From NCBI GenBank assembly GCA_004321915.1, contig SCQE01000094.1, positions 1-36,770 on the forward strand: a stretch of 36,770 nt of DNA, read 5' to 3'. Of the stretch, positions 22,136-30,682 are shown piece after piece; position 1 is the stretch's first letter, and the number at the start of each line of letters is the position of its first letter. Position numbers and translations under genes: made by a program. The DNA comes from Nitrospirota bacterium. GTDB taxonomy: Bacteria > Nitrospirota > Thermodesulfovibrionia > Thermodesulfovibrionales > Dissulfurispiraceae. The notes beneath the pieces were generated by a model. That model worked only from the letters and a program-made list of their open reading frames with translations. It had not been told where the DNA came from and made no database searches.

Positions 22136-23020
22136 ATGATAATAAATCAGGCAACACTGGCAGCGGTTTTTCAGAGCTTTCAGACAATCTACAATCAGGC
22201 ATTTCAGGGGGTGCCGTCCGAATGGAACCGCATAGCTATGCGCGTGCCCTCGATGACCAGCGAGGAAATTTACGCATGGCTTAACGCATTTGCAAAAATG
22301 CGGGAATGGGTCGGAGATCGTGTTCTCAAGGACCTTTCGGCCTCGGATTTTGCGATCAAAAACAAAGATTGGGAGGATACAATCTCTGTTGATCGGAACC
22401 AGATCGAAGACGACAAGATAGGTCTGCTCACGCCGATCCTTCAGATGATGGGTCAGTCGGCGAAAGAGCAGCCGGACGAAGTTGTGTTTGGCGCCCTTGT
22501 AGCAGGGTTCAATTCGCTCTGCTATGACGGACAATATTTCTTCGATACGGACCATCCTGTCGGAGATGGCACTGTCAGCAATTACGCAGCGGGCGCAGGG
22601 GTGGCATGGTACCTCATGGATACCACAAGAGCCATCAAGCCCATAGTGTTTCAGGACAGGCGGGCGTTGGAGTTCGTTTCTATGACTGCGCCTACCGATG
22701 CAAACGTGTTCATGCAGAAAAAGTACATCTACGGGGTCGACTGTAGAAACAACGCAGGGTTTGGCTTATGGCAACTCTGTTATGCCTCCAAGCTGGAACT
22801 GACTGCTACCAACTACGCTACGGCGCGTGCGGCCATGATGGATTTCAAAAACGACATGGGTAAACCGCTAGGTGTCCGTCCCAATCTGCTGGTGACGACA
22901 TCTGCCAATGAAGGCAAGGCGCGGTCAGTAGTTATGATGCAAAAAGACGCGGCCGGCGCGGACAATCCGTGGTACAACACCGCCGAGGTGTTTATCCCCA
23001 GATTCTTGGCTGCTGCATAA
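22136..23020 (+). CDS. Major head protein, Mu T-like
   Basis: This 294-residue capsid protein matches the Mu-like gpT family in length and sequence: NQATLAAVFQSFQTIYNQAFQG at the start, then WNRIAMRVPSMTSEEIYAWL, ISVDRNQIEDDKIG and the loop DGQYFFDTDHPVGDGTVSNYAAG, which is typical of the family. AAAGGAGG lies nine bases before the ATG. It follows the protease/scaffold and decoration genes, as in Mu. Confidence 0.92.
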   Translation: MIINQATLAAVFQSFQTIYNQAFQGVPSEWNRIAMRVPSMTSEEIYAWLNAFAKMREWVGDRVLKDLSASDFAIKNKDWEDTISVDRNQIEDDKIGLLTPILQMMGQSAKEQPDEVVFGALVAGFNSLCYDGQYFFDTDHPVGDGTVSNYAAGAGVAWYLMDTTRAIKPIVFQDRRALEFVSMTAPTDANVFMQKKYIYGVDCRNNAGFGLWQLCYASKLELTATNYATARAAMMDFKNDMGKPLGVRPNLLVTTSANEGKARSVVMMQKDAAGADNPWYNTAEVFIPRFLAAA

Positions 23021-23038
23021 GGAAGGAGGACATAAATC

Positions 23039-23209
23039 ATGGCAAAAGAACCTGAGAAAATCAAAGTAACCGTCAAAGCGGTGCCCGAGAAGGGATTCTG
23101 CCGCTGCGGAATGAAGTTCACCCGCGAGGGCAAAGATGTTGAGGTAACTCCCGCACAGTTGGAGATACTGAAAAACGAGAAGCTGCTCGTAGTGAGCGAA
23201 CCGAAATAG
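23039..23209 (+). CDS. Small Mu gp35/FluMu-like protein
   Basis: This 56-residue protein has the pattern IKVTVKAVPEKGFCRCGMKFTREGKDVEVTPAQLEILKNEKLLVVSE. It fits the small FluMu-type proteins that follow the major head gene (a hydrophobic strand, a GF-R-G-x-F turn, then an LTxxQLxxL-like helix and a final LVV strand). The usual turn is replaced by FCRCG, giving a Cys pair. AAGGAGG precedes the ATG. Confidence 0.75.
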   Translation: MAKEPEKIKVTVKAVPEKGFCRCGMKFTREGKDVEVTPAQLEILKNEKLLVVSEPK

Positions 23210-23218
23210 GGAGATGAA

Positions 23219-23240
23219 GGGGCGCGGTACGCCGCGCCCC
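23219..23240. promoter_or_regulatory. Perfect 9-bp GC hairpin in front of the gp36-like gene
   Basis: GGGGCGCGG (23219-23227) pairs with CCGCGCCCC (23232-23240) around TACG. It ends ten bases before the next start codon, which itself has no Shine-Dalgarno sequence. There is no U tract. It may mark an mRNA processing or stability boundary, or tune translation of the following gene. Confidence 0.5.
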
Positions 23241-23250
23241 TCATTAAACA

Positions 23251-23679
23251 ATGGCATATTGCACGCTTGACGATATCAAAGGACTTTTGAATACAGAGAT
23301 CATCATGCAGCTCACGGACGATGAGAACGCCGGAGCGATTGTTGAATCGCGCGTTATCGCAGCTATCGTCGATGCCGATGCCGAGATTGACGGGTATTGC
23401 GGTGTGCGTTATACGGTTCCGTTCAGTTCCGTCCCGGCGCTCATAAAAAAGCTCTCTGTGGATATTGCGATCTATAACCTTTACTCCCGCAAGGTGGACG
23501 AAGTTCCTGAGGCGCGCAAAGACCGCTACAACGCTGCGATAGTAAAACTCAAGGACATATCCAAAGGCATTGTCAGGCTGGATGCAACAGAAGAAAAGAC
23601 AGAATCCAGCAATGAAGTTATTTCCAATAAAGACGACGATGATCGCATCTTTACAAGCGACAGCATGGGAGGCTTTTAA
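23251..23679 (+). CDS. Head-tail connector, Mu gp36-like (DUF1320)
   Basis: This 142-residue protein matches DUF1320: MAYCTLDDIKGLL at the start, then VIAAIVDADAEIDGYCGVRYTVPFSSVPALIKKLSVDIAIYNLYSRK. It should form an adaptor ring at the portal. There is no Shine-Dalgarno sequence before the ATG, only the short AT-rich stretch after the GC hairpin. The stop is directly followed by the GTG of the next gene. Confidence 0.87.
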   Translation: MAYCTLDDIKGLLNTEIIMQLTDDENAGAIVESRVIAAIVDADAEIDGYCGVRYTVPFSSVPALIKKLSVDIAIYNLYSRKVDEVPEARKDRYNAAIVKLKDISKGIVRLDATEEKTESSNEVISNKDDDDRIFTSDSMGGF

Positions 23680-24117
23680 GTGGGCTACGACATCAAGACT
23701 ATAGAGGACGCAATATTGGCCGCGCTCAAGGCAGAGCCGCTGCTGACATCGGCTAAGACTATAGATACATACCATGGCGAGATCGAGGATTTTATACAAC
23801 AGATCCCTCAGCTCACGATCCCTCTACCTGCAGTGCTGGTGCATTATACCGGATCTGTTTATGAAGCCGTGTCCATCGAGGAGTACGATGAGACGCCGAC
23901 ATTCACACTCATTCTTATTGCACAGGACCGGCGCGGTAAAGCAAAACTGCGTACCGGCATATACGACCTTCTCACTGCCTGCAAGAGTATTCTCAGGGGA
24001 AACAATCTGGGCTTGCAAATAGGCAAACTCAAGCCCGTTCGCACATACATTATTACTACTACCAAGACTATAAGCGCATACGGTTTCGATCTATCAACTT
24101 ATTTTGCAGACGCATAA
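23680..24117 (+). CDS. Tail terminator-like protein, Mu gp37-like (DUF1834)
   Basis: This 145-residue protein follows the DUF1834 pattern: an N-terminal helix (IKTIEDAILAALKAE), then AVLVHYTGSVYEAV, FTLILIAQDRRG and a C-terminal YGFDLSTYF. It probably caps the tail tube at the head-proximal end. It starts with GTG immediately after the previous stop and is preceded by GGGAGG inside that gene. Confidence 0.8.
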   Translation: MGYDIKTIEDAILAALKAEPLLTSAKTIDTYHGEIEDFIQQIPQLTIPLPAVLVHYTGSVYEAVSIEEYDETPTFTLILIAQDRRGKAKLRTGIYDLLTACKSILRGNNLGLQIGKLKPVRTYIITTTKTISAYGFDLSTYFADA

Positions 24118-24131
24118 AAAAGGAGGACGCT

Positions 24132-24353
24132 ATGGTTTACAGGCTTAGATCAGGGATTGAAAACTTTCAGGTCGTGGACGGGCCGTTCAAAGGCCGCAGA
24201 TACGAGAAAGGAAAGAATTACGATGCTGCGGAGATCCCTCCGCAGGAAAAAAACAAGTTTGAGGCTGTAAAGGAAAAGGTCTCGGAGCCTTCATCCGCGC
24301 CAGTTTCTTCTGAAACGCAGCCCACGACAAAAAAAGAAAGAATAGGGAGGTAA
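24132..24353 (+). CDS. Small hypothetical protein at the gp38 position
   Basis: This 73-residue protein begins MVYRLRSGIENFQVVDGPFKGRRYEKGKNYDAAEIPP and ends in a Ser/Pro/Thr-rich low-complexity tail. The N-terminal part resembles small phage proteins with the pattern GPFxGRRxxxGxxY. AAAGGAGGA lies seven bases before the ATG. It corresponds in place to Mu gp38 but similarity to it is not evident. Confidence 0.65.
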   Translation: MVYRLRSGIENFQVVDGPFKGRRYEKGKNYDAAEIPPQEKNKFEAVKEKVSEPSSAPVSSETQPTTKKERIGR

Positions 24354-24359
24354 CAAATT

Positions 24360-25628
24360 ATGAAGAATTTCATAGCTGAACAAAATCTATTTGCGGTGTC
24401 GGCCGGTTCGGCCGAGGCTGACATAAACACCGAGGCGGCGCTTGACCTGTCGCTAGTTTTGGGGCTGACTGATGTTCCAATGGCGCTGGAATTCAGGAGC
24501 GAGGATAATTCGGATGAGGCGCACGGCAAGGAAGAGCCCGACACTATCTATCGCAGAGGCGCGACGGCCGGCGGAACTTATTCGGCCAAACGCGCACAGG
24601 CGCAACACTTTGGACTGATGCTGTCTTATGGTTTGGGTGCATGCGCTCCGTCCGCTTACGGGACCGGATATAAGAATGTGATAACTCCGCTTGAGAGCAT
24701 GTTCATGCCATCCATGACCGGAGCATTCAGGCTGGGAGATACCGTCCTTAAGCGCAGGTTTGCCAGCATATTCGTGGATACGCTCAAAGCGACTTTTGCA
24801 AAGGACTCTTGGGCTGCTATCGAGGCAGGGCTCAAAGCCACCGGCAAATATACTGACAACATGTTCAAAGAGACCGTTGCGGGTTTTATGGATGACGTCT
24901 CGATAACTCTGGCTGCAAACGCAGTGCAGGGAGCCGACGCTGCAGCAAGGCTCGATAACGTGCATCAGATCAGGGTAACGGTTCCGGTAACAGGTGAAAA
25001 GCAGGAAGTTGTCTATTCCGCAGTGTCAGGCGCTACGCCTGCAGTAATAACGATAGCGGCCCCGGGCGGCGCTCATACAGCCTGTACGTTCGAAGTTCTG
25101 TATGTACCCACAGAAGATGCATGGTGTACCTTTCCTGCCAGAGTTATAGAGCCGCCGCTTATGGTGTCGGATCTAGTGATCAAGGTAGGAGGTAAATGGA
25201 ACGGCGCTGCTTTCCTTGGCGGTCGCACATATGCAGGTGAAGTAAAGAGCCTTGAGTACAGCATGAATAATCAGATGGCGATTGAATTCCGTCCGGGCGG
25301 CTCCGGCGATTATGCAAGCTATGCAATGCGAGGCGGACGCACACAGACCATAGCGTTCAACCGCGAGTTCCGCGATTTCATTCTGCAGCAGAGGATGGCG
25401 GACAATGAATACTTCGGCGTATACGTCAAGGCCACGGGCGATGAATTTGAGACCGGCAAGAACTACTATGCCGAGGGCATATTCCCGCGCTGTGCAGTGT
25501 TGAAAGCTCCGCTTTCAGTGGATGGCAAGCTGTTGGCCGAAGCCGGGGATATACGCATCCTCGAGGATGACACCTACGGATCATGCATATGGACTGTGGC
25601 TAACAAACAAAACGGATATGCGCAGTAA
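24360..25628 (+). CDS. Tail tube protein (non-contractile tail)
   Basis: This 422-residue protein occupies the place of the Mu sheath but lacks sheath features. The N-terminal and C-terminal beta-rich parts resemble phage tail tube proteins, with FRSEDNSDEAHGKEEPDTIYRRGATAGGTYSAKRAQAQHFGLMLSYGLGA and the conserved-looking YAGEVKSLEYSMNNQMAIEFRPGGSG. A central insertion (about 190-250) may be an immunoglobulin-like domain. The downstream chaperone frameshift pair and tape measure support the tube assignment. It should polymerise into the tail shaft. Confidence 0.72.
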   Translation: MKNFIAEQNLFAVSAGSAEADINTEAALDLSLVLGLTDVPMALEFRSEDNSDEAHGKEEPDTIYRRGATAGGTYSAKRAQAQHFGLMLSYGLGACAPSAYGTGYKNVITPLESMFMPSMTGAFRLGDTVLKRRFASIFVDTLKATFAKDSWAAIEAGLKATGKYTDNMFKETVAGFMDDVSITLAANAVQGADAAARLDNVHQIRVTVPVTGEKQEVVYSAVSGATPAVITIAAPGGAHTACTFEVLYVPTEDAWCTFPARVIEPPLMVSDLVIKVGGKWNGAAFLGGRTYAGEVKSLEYSMNNQMAIEFRPGGSGDYASYAMRGGRTQTIAFNREFRDFILQQRMADNEYFGVYVKATGDEFETGKNYYAEGIFPRCAVLKAPLSVDGKLLAEAGDIRILEDDTYGSCIWTVANKQNGYAQ

Positions 25629-25654
25629 AAATATATAAACAAACAGGAGGCTTC

Positions 25655-26050
25655 ATGCTTTGCATAAAGACGAACATCGATGAGAACACCGAGGGAACGT
25701 GGCGTGAGTATACGCTTTTAGGGCAAAAGATACGGCTGAAAATCCGTCCTGATTCCGACGCGGTTGATAAAAAGATTAGAGAGCGGCACAAGAAAATCAA
25801 GAAAGTAAGCGGTATGCCGTTTACCGAATACGCTGACGAGAAGATCACGGAGGACCGCATAGATTATCTCCTTGAAGACTTTGAAGGGGTTGGAGATGAG
25901 AATGGAAAGCCTCTGGAGCCTACACTCAAAAACAAACTGATCCTCATGAACATGAATGTGCCGAGCGGGGAGATCTCCATCGCGTATTTCGTGAACGAGG
26001 AATCAAAGAAGTTGGCGTTTGATCTTAAAGAGGACGAAGAAAAAAACTGA
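25655..26050 (+). CDS. Tail assembly chaperone, short form (lambda gpG-like)
   Basis: This 131-residue acidic protein lies between tail tube and tape measure, where lambda-like phages encode gpG. It ends EDEEKN followed directly by TGA, over an A-rich heptamer. AGGAGG lies seven bases before the ATG. Most ribosomes would stop here, making the short chaperone that coats the tape measure; a minority shift into the next frame. No relative was recognised by sequence; the assignment rests on position and frameshift architecture. Confidence 0.78.
   Translation: MLCIKTNIDENTEGTWREYTLLGQKIRLKIRPDSDAVDKKIRERHKKIKKVSGMPFTEYADEKITEDRIDYLLEDFEGVGDENGKPLEPTLKNKLILMNMNVPSGEISIAYFVNEESKKLAFDLKEDEEKN
26041..26047 (+). 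promoter_or_regulatory. Programmed -1 frameshift site (A AAA AAC)
   Basis: The heptamer A_AAA_AAC is in the correct phase (GAA AAA AAC, then TGA) for simultaneous slippage, with the stop codon immediately after. An SD-like AGAGGA at 26029-26034 lies six bases upstream and may stimulate. After slipping, reading continues CTG ATC GGC in the -1 frame to 26439. Confidence 0.85.
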
Positions 26051-26439
26051 TCGGCCTCGTTCGCTGGAGATACGGCGACGGGGCTAAAACGGAAATGCTG
26101 CCCGGGAACGAGGAGATATGCAATCTCCTCTCTCTGGCGGCAAACCAGTGGAGGGTCGGCTTTGGCGGAGCTTATGGGCTGGATCTCAACACAATCATCG
26201 CAATGGCCGACTGCCTTGGCATCGAAAAGAATCAAAGCTTTTTTGAAAAGATCAGGATATGGGAACGAGAAGTATTGAAGATATGGGAAGAGCAAAGAAA
26301 AACAGGCGACAATGAGCGTTGCAATGAGAAAAAGAAATCTCAGTGCAAACTTGAATTTGGAGAGTTCTTTGAATGGGCCTGTTCTAAGTGTAAGAAAAAA
26401 TTAACAAAGGAGTCCGGTGATGATGCAGATGATACCTAA
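26047..26439 (+). CDS. Frameshift extension of the tail assembly chaperone (gpT-like part of gpGT)
   Basis: This region is read only after the -1 shift and adds 130 residues starting LIGLVRWRYGDGAKTEM to the 131-residue chaperone, giving a 261-residue fusion (join of 25655-26047 and 26047-26439). No start codon lies near the beginning of this frame, and the segment before the first ATG (26095) already reads as good protein, which argues for frameshifting rather than independent initiation. The part contains a CSKCKKK Cys pair near its end. In lambda, gpGT recruits the tail tube to the tape measure. Confidence 0.82.
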   Translation: MIGLVRWRYGDGAKTEMLPGNEEICNLLSLAANQWRVGFGGAYGLDLNTIIAMADCLGIEKNQSFFEKIRIWEREVLKIWEEQRKTGDNERCNEKKKSQCKLEFGEFFEWACSKCKKKLTKESGDDADDT

Positions 26440-26551
26440 AAGCGGATGGCCGAATAAGAGCGCTCCGATTCCTGCGAGCAATAATAGCCCCTTAAAAGAA
26501 CCTACGGACATAGAGCTTATCAATCCTGCGCATCCCATAATTAAATTATAG
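26420..26551 (+). CDS. Small 43-residue protein before the tape measure
   Basis: This short frame, MMQMIPKSGW to NPAHPIIKL, has AAGGAG seven bases before its ATG. It overlaps the end of the chaperone extension and stops two bases before the tape-measure ATG. That ATG has no Shine-Dalgarno sequence of its own, so the tape measure probably depends on translation of this small frame. The product is Pro/Asn-rich; function unknown. Confidence 0.6.
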   Translation: MMQMIPKSGWPNKSAPIPASNNSPLKEPTDIELINPAHPIIKL

Positions 26552-26553
26552 CA

Positions 26554-29499
26554 ATGCCACAGAACGAAGTCAAAATAATACTTATAACCGATGCCAGCGG
26601 CACCGTGATAGGATTTAAAACAGCCTCCGGTGCGGCTGTAAAGTTTGGTCAGGAAGCTACCGATGCGGCAAATCAAGCGTCCAGCGGCTTTAAAGACCTT
26701 GAGCGCTGCATCCAGACCACCATAGCTCCTCTGTACATCCTAACAAAAGGTCTCGGCACGCTTAAGGATAACGCTATGGCATCGCTTGAGTATCTGGGAA
26801 AGATAGAAACCGCAAGCCTCGGCATCGCTTCGTCTTATATGGTTGGCGGGAAATATATCGATCAAATGTCAGGCAAAGCGCTCACTGGACAACAGGCGCT
26901 TGCCGCTGCCCAGCAGGATTCAAAAGACATAATGGAAGAATTGCAGGTGGCCAACTTCCAGACGATTGCGACTTTAGACCAGTTGATCCGTGCGTATCAG
27001 GAAACCCTGCCGGTTGCTCAGGCGAAAGGTTTTAATCGCCAACAGATAAAGGAATATACGGTAGCAATGGTGCAGGCGGCTGGGGCTATAGGATTAAGCC
27101 TTGATCAGATGGCCGAAGAAACAAGATCTCTACTGACAGGTACGATCAATCCTCGTACATCAAGAATAGGCGTTATACTCGGTTTAACAAATGAGGATAT
27201 ACGTCAGCACTCTCAAAGTGCACAACAATTGTTCGACTTTTTAATGAGTAAACTTGAGGCCTACAAGATCGCGGGCCTCGAATCGCAAAAAACATGGGCA
27301 GGGATAATGTCCAACACAAAGGATATAGCCAAGCAAGTTGGAGGCATGGCTTTTCAGCCGCTTTTTGAATCCGTTAAATACGAACTCCTTCAGATGGCTG
27401 ACAGGATACTCAAGATTGACGAGAAGACAAAGAGAATCAAATGGGACCCGCAGTTCCTTGAAGGCATTAATAGTTTTAAATCGGGGCTTACAGATGTCAT
27501 TGCTGAACTGTACAGAATGGGGATGTTTATCGATAAGATTGCAGGGTCATCTACACGTCTGGGGTCTTTAGTCCCCGGACAAATAGGGGAGTACTACAGG
27601 GGATTAAACAAATACTGGGAAGATCGCTATAAGGCTTCCGATAAGGCGCTTCAAGATATGGCCATGCGCAGAGAGGGCTATAGACCGATTACTCCTGCGG
27701 ACATGGAAGCTGTACATAAATCCGGCAAGCGTTTCGACACAAGAACTATTGAAGGGCATGGAGTATATGTAAAAGATCCGCGTATCAATGCTCAATATGA
27801 AGGCGATCCTTCTAAGCCTGATGACGATGATAAAAAAGCCAAAGAGCATTACAACGCCATAGCAGCGGCAAAAAAAGAATCCTTTGACGCTCATCTTGCA
27901 ATAGAGAAAAGTTACTGGACAACATCTCTGGCTATAGAAAAGAGCAATGAAGCGCTTGCCCTTGCGCAACTCGATAATCGGCACAAGATGGGGTTGCTGG
28001 GAGATGAGGCGTATTATGATCGGCGGCTGTCTCTGCTTAACGAATACGCAAAAAGTGAAGTCGAGTCGCTTCGTAATGCGGCCAGAACTGAAAAGGATAA
28101 ATTGTGGGCCCAGAAAAAACAGTTGACGGACGATTACGAGAAAGCGCTGCCGGAAGTAAATAAGGAGATATCAAAATTGCCAAAGGGGCAGCAAGCTAAA
28201 GCTCGGGAGGCATTTGATACAAAACATGTAGCAGAGCAGGCAAAGCTCTATCAGAAGATTGTAGAGATAGACAATACGGCACAGCAAAAGATCACCGAGG
28301 TGGAAAACAAACACGAACAGTCAAGGCTTGACAATGCCGAGCAAAAAGCAAATCGAAGAATTTCCCTGACTATTGAGACATTGCAGTTTCAGCTTGAGTT
28401 AACAAAAATGTCCGGTGAACAGGAACTGCAGGCGCAACTTAATCGAAGCAAACAAGAAGAAGAGACTATAAAACACCTTTATGGGATAGGCCTATTAACG
28501 GCTGAACAGTATTCTACGAGGCTGATCGAACTATCCAATGCAGAAACTGAAACAAAGAAAAGAGCGTTGGACATTCAACTTAGAGACCTGATAATAGAAA
28601 AAAACAAAGAGTTGGCTGTAGTAGGCATCTCCGAGGATCAGAAAAGAAAAATCTCCGAGGATCTGGAAAGAGCGCGCCTAAAATATGCGGGTGACTCCCA
28701 GCAGCTTGCTATGGAAAGTGCGGATAAAATCAGGTCTTTGACATGGGAGATGAACGAACTCACCGGTTCTTTCTCCGAAGGCGCATCGAGAGGCTTCAGC
28801 AAATACTCACAGGACGCAGGCAATGCATTCAAGCGGGGTGAGGCGTTCGCTCAGTCCTCGATAAAGGCCATGGAAAAAGGCATGGAAGACTTTTTCGATT
28901 CCTCTTCTCAGGGCTTTTTAAACTGGGGCAATCTCGCCATAAACGTCATACACGAAGTCTCGATGGCAATGTTCCGCGCGCAGCTCATTCAACCAGCAGC
29001 GGCCTCGGCCTCGGGGTTCCTTGGCATGGGCATGGGAAATATCGCGGGACGGCTGGCTCCCGACTCTTCTGTCTATAACGCAGCAGCGGGCAACGCTCCT
29101 TCAGACATATTGGCAGGCAGTCAATCATTTGCGGACAGAGTGACGCAGGCATATTACGGCGGAGGCTTTGCCATGGGCGGAGTGATAAAGGGCGGCTTTG
29201 TGCCTTTCCGTGCGTTTGCAAATGGCGGCATCGCAGATCGTCCGACTTTTGGACTTATCGGCGAGGGAGACTATAACGAAGCGGTCATTCCCTTGCCGGA
29301 CGGCAAGCGCGTCCCTGTATCGCTGAGCGGCAACACGGGCGGCAGCAATACGATTCTGCTCATGCCCATTACGATAAATGCGGTAGATGCAAAGAGCTTT
29401 TATGATATGTGCAAGCGCAGCCCCGGTGCGATAATGGAGCCGGTTCTAAATGGCCTAAAAGGTAACGGGGTATTGCGCCAAGCTATAAGGAGTTCGTAA
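26554..29499 (+). CDS. Tail tape measure protein
   Basis: This 981-residue protein is the longest in the window and directly follows the chaperones. It is mostly helical. The N-terminal third holds an ordered domain with a hydrophobic stretch. The middle (about 430-740) is a long charged coiled coil rich in Lys, Glu and Gln. The C-terminal quarter (SFSEGASRGFSKYSQDAGNAFKRGEAFAQSSIKAMEKGMEDFF, then a Gly/Ala-rich region and GLIGEGDYNEAVIPLPDGKRVPVSL) is typical of lambda-type tape measures. At about 1.5 angstroms per residue it predicts a tail near 150 nm. Confidence 0.92.
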   Translation: MPQNEVKIILITDASGTVIGFKTASGAAVKFGQEATDAANQASSGFKDLERCIQTTIAPLYILTKGLGTLKDNAMASLEYLGKIETASLGIASSYMVGGKYIDQMSGKALTGQQALAAAQQDSKDIMEELQVANFQTIATLDQLIRAYQETLPVAQAKGFNRQQIKEYTVAMVQAAGAIGLSLDQMAEETRSLLTGTINPRTSRIGVILGLTNEDIRQHSQSAQQLFDFLMSKLEAYKIAGLESQKTWAGIMSNTKDIAKQVGGMAFQPLFESVKYELLQMADRILKIDEKTKRIKWDPQFLEGINSFKSGLTDVIAELYRMGMFIDKIAGSSTRLGSLVPGQIGEYYRGLNKYWEDRYKASDKALQDMAMRREGYRPITPADMEAVHKSGKRFDTRTIEGHGVYVKDPRINAQYEGDPSKPDDDDKKAKEHYNAIAAAKKESFDAHLAIEKSYWTTSLAIEKSNEALALAQLDNRHKMGLLGDEAYYDRRLSLLNEYAKSEVESLRNAARTEKDKLWAQKKQLTDDYEKALPEVNKEISKLPKGQQAKAREAFDTKHVAEQAKLYQKIVEIDNTAQQKITEVENKHEQSRLDNAEQKANRRISLTIETLQFQLELTKMSGEQELQAQLNRSKQEEETIKHLYGIGLLTAEQYSTRLIELSNAETETKKRALDIQLRDLIIEKNKELAVVGISEDQKRKISEDLERARLKYAGDSQQLAMESADKIRSLTWEMNELTGSFSEGASRGFSKYSQDAGNAFKRGEAFAQSSIKAMEKGMEDFFDSSSQGFLNWGNLAINVIHEVSMAMFRAQLIQPAAASASGFLGMGMGNIAGRLAPDSSVYNAAAGNAPSDILAGSQSFADRVTQAYYGGGFAMGGVIKGGFVPFRAFANGGIADRPTFGLIGEGDYNEAVIPLPDGKRVPVSLSGNTGGSNTILLMPITINAVDAKSFYDMCKRSPGAIMEPVLNGLKGNGVLRQAIRSS

Positions 29500-30062
29500 T
29501 GGATGTATTCCCTTCAATAACCTTCAAATACGATATTGAGACAAAGGCGGTGTGGCGGACTCTTTTAACCGAGTTTGAGACGGGCAAGGAGCAAGCACGC
29601 AAGACAAGAACTTTCCCCTTAAGGACGCTCAACCTGCCGTCCGGATCGCTGCACGAAACCAAGATCAAGGACCTATGGCAGTTCTACCAGAAACAAAGCG
29701 GAGCATACGGCTCATTCTGGTTTGTATTTCCGGAGATGAGGCACTGGTATAAAGAATATATTGGCCGCGGTGATGCAAGTCAAACCACGTTTGATATTCC
29801 GAGTATTGGTACAGATCCTGATCAGCTCGTCGTATATGTTGATAACGTTGAAACATCGGTAACCTTTATTTCGGGAGGCGGGCAGGCATCGAGCGACAGG
29901 ATTTTATTTGCGGCGCCGCCAGCCTTGGGCGCGATGCTAACAAGCGATGTCTACGGCAAGCTCCGCATCCCTGCGCGCTTTGAAAAAGACGAATTGACCG
30001 ACAAGCTCTTTCACTTCATGCTTTACACGGTTGGTATCGGCATTAAGGAGAAAAGGCTGTGA
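29499..30062 (+). CDS. Distal tail protein (DUF2460-like / M-like)
   Basis: This 187-residue protein starts MDVFPSITFKYDIETKAVWRTLLTEFETGKEQARKTRTFPLRTLNL and continues with LWQFYQKQSGAYGSFWFVFP, the DUF2460-like signature of small tail-tip proteins. It contains a predicted beta region with DPDQLVVYVDNVETSVTF. TAAGGAG lies seven bases before the ATG, and the start shares a base with the tape-measure stop (TAATG). It probably links the tail tube to the tip. Confidence 0.75.
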   Translation: MDVFPSITFKYDIETKAVWRTLLTEFETGKEQARKTRTFPLRTLNLPSGSLHETKIKDLWQFYQKQSGAYGSFWFVFPEMRHWYKEYIGRGDASQTTFDIPSIGTDPDQLVVYVDNVETSVTFISGGGQASSDRILFAAPPALGAMLTSDVYGKLRIPARFEKDELTDKLFHFMLYTVGIGIKEKRL

Positions 30063-30682
30063 GAAGCATACCTACCGCTTTGAGCGTCGAACTGCTCAAG
30101 GATGCGAATTTTCTTTGCCATCTGATTGAACTCAATTTCAGTACGCCTTTGTATTTTACCGACCTCGATGTAGATGTCTATCACAACGGGCATCAGTATA
30201 TGGCCCGGGGCATGGAGTTGGCCAATGTGTCGACCTCAATGTCCATGGAGGTCGATAATACATCGTTTGTGATCGATAACGTAAGCCGGGACATCTCTAC
30301 GACCATTCTTAACGAAGAGGTGCGCGGCAAGCGTTGCACTATAAGGCTGGCCGCGCTTACAGACCATGCGAGCGTAATCGGCGAAATGGTAAAGTTTGCA
30401 GGCATTATAGACAGCTTCCCTAATATGGATGAAAAGAAGGTCCCGCTCGAAATCTACTCTCCCTTTGTATTTTGGAAGCGTAAAACCCCGCGCAGGATAC
30501 ATCAGGCAACCTGTCCATGGATATTTAAAGACTCAGAGACATGCAGGTATGCAGGCACCTCGGCATGTGATTTGAGCTGGGACAATTGCGCCACGCTTAA
30601 TAACACCATTAATTTCGGAGGCTTCCGCTGGATACTATCGCTTCAGAATAAACAGATATGGTGGGGGCGGGCTCCGAAATGA
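30059..30682 (+). CDS. Minor tail tip protein, lambda gpL-like
   Basis: This 207-residue protein has an N-terminal beta domain (LCHLIELNFSTPLYFTDLDVDVYHNGHQYMARGMEL) as in gpL/DUF2163-type tail proteins. Its C-terminal Cys-bearing module is TCPWIFKDSETCRYAGTSACDLSWDNC. The four Cys residues parallel those that hold an iron-sulfur cluster in lambda gpL. The start is GTG overlapping the previous stop. The stop overlaps the next ATG as ATGA, keeping the L-K-J order of lambda. Confidence 0.8.
   Translation: MRSIPTALSVELLKDANFLCHLIELNFSTPLYFTDLDVDVYHNGHQYMARGMELANVSTSMSMEVDNTSFVIDNVSRDISTTILNEEVRGKRCTIRLAALTDHASVIGEMVKFAGIIDSFPNMDEKKVPLEIYSPFVFWKRKTPRRIHQATCPWIFKDSETCRYAGTSACDLSWDNCATLNNTINFGGFRWILSLQNKQIWWGRAPK

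Noticed and set aside
22813-23799. 328-codon open frame on the reverse strand
   Set aside because: It is antisense to the end of the major head gene, the gp35-like gene and the gp36-like gene, all well supported; the product has no coherent motifs.
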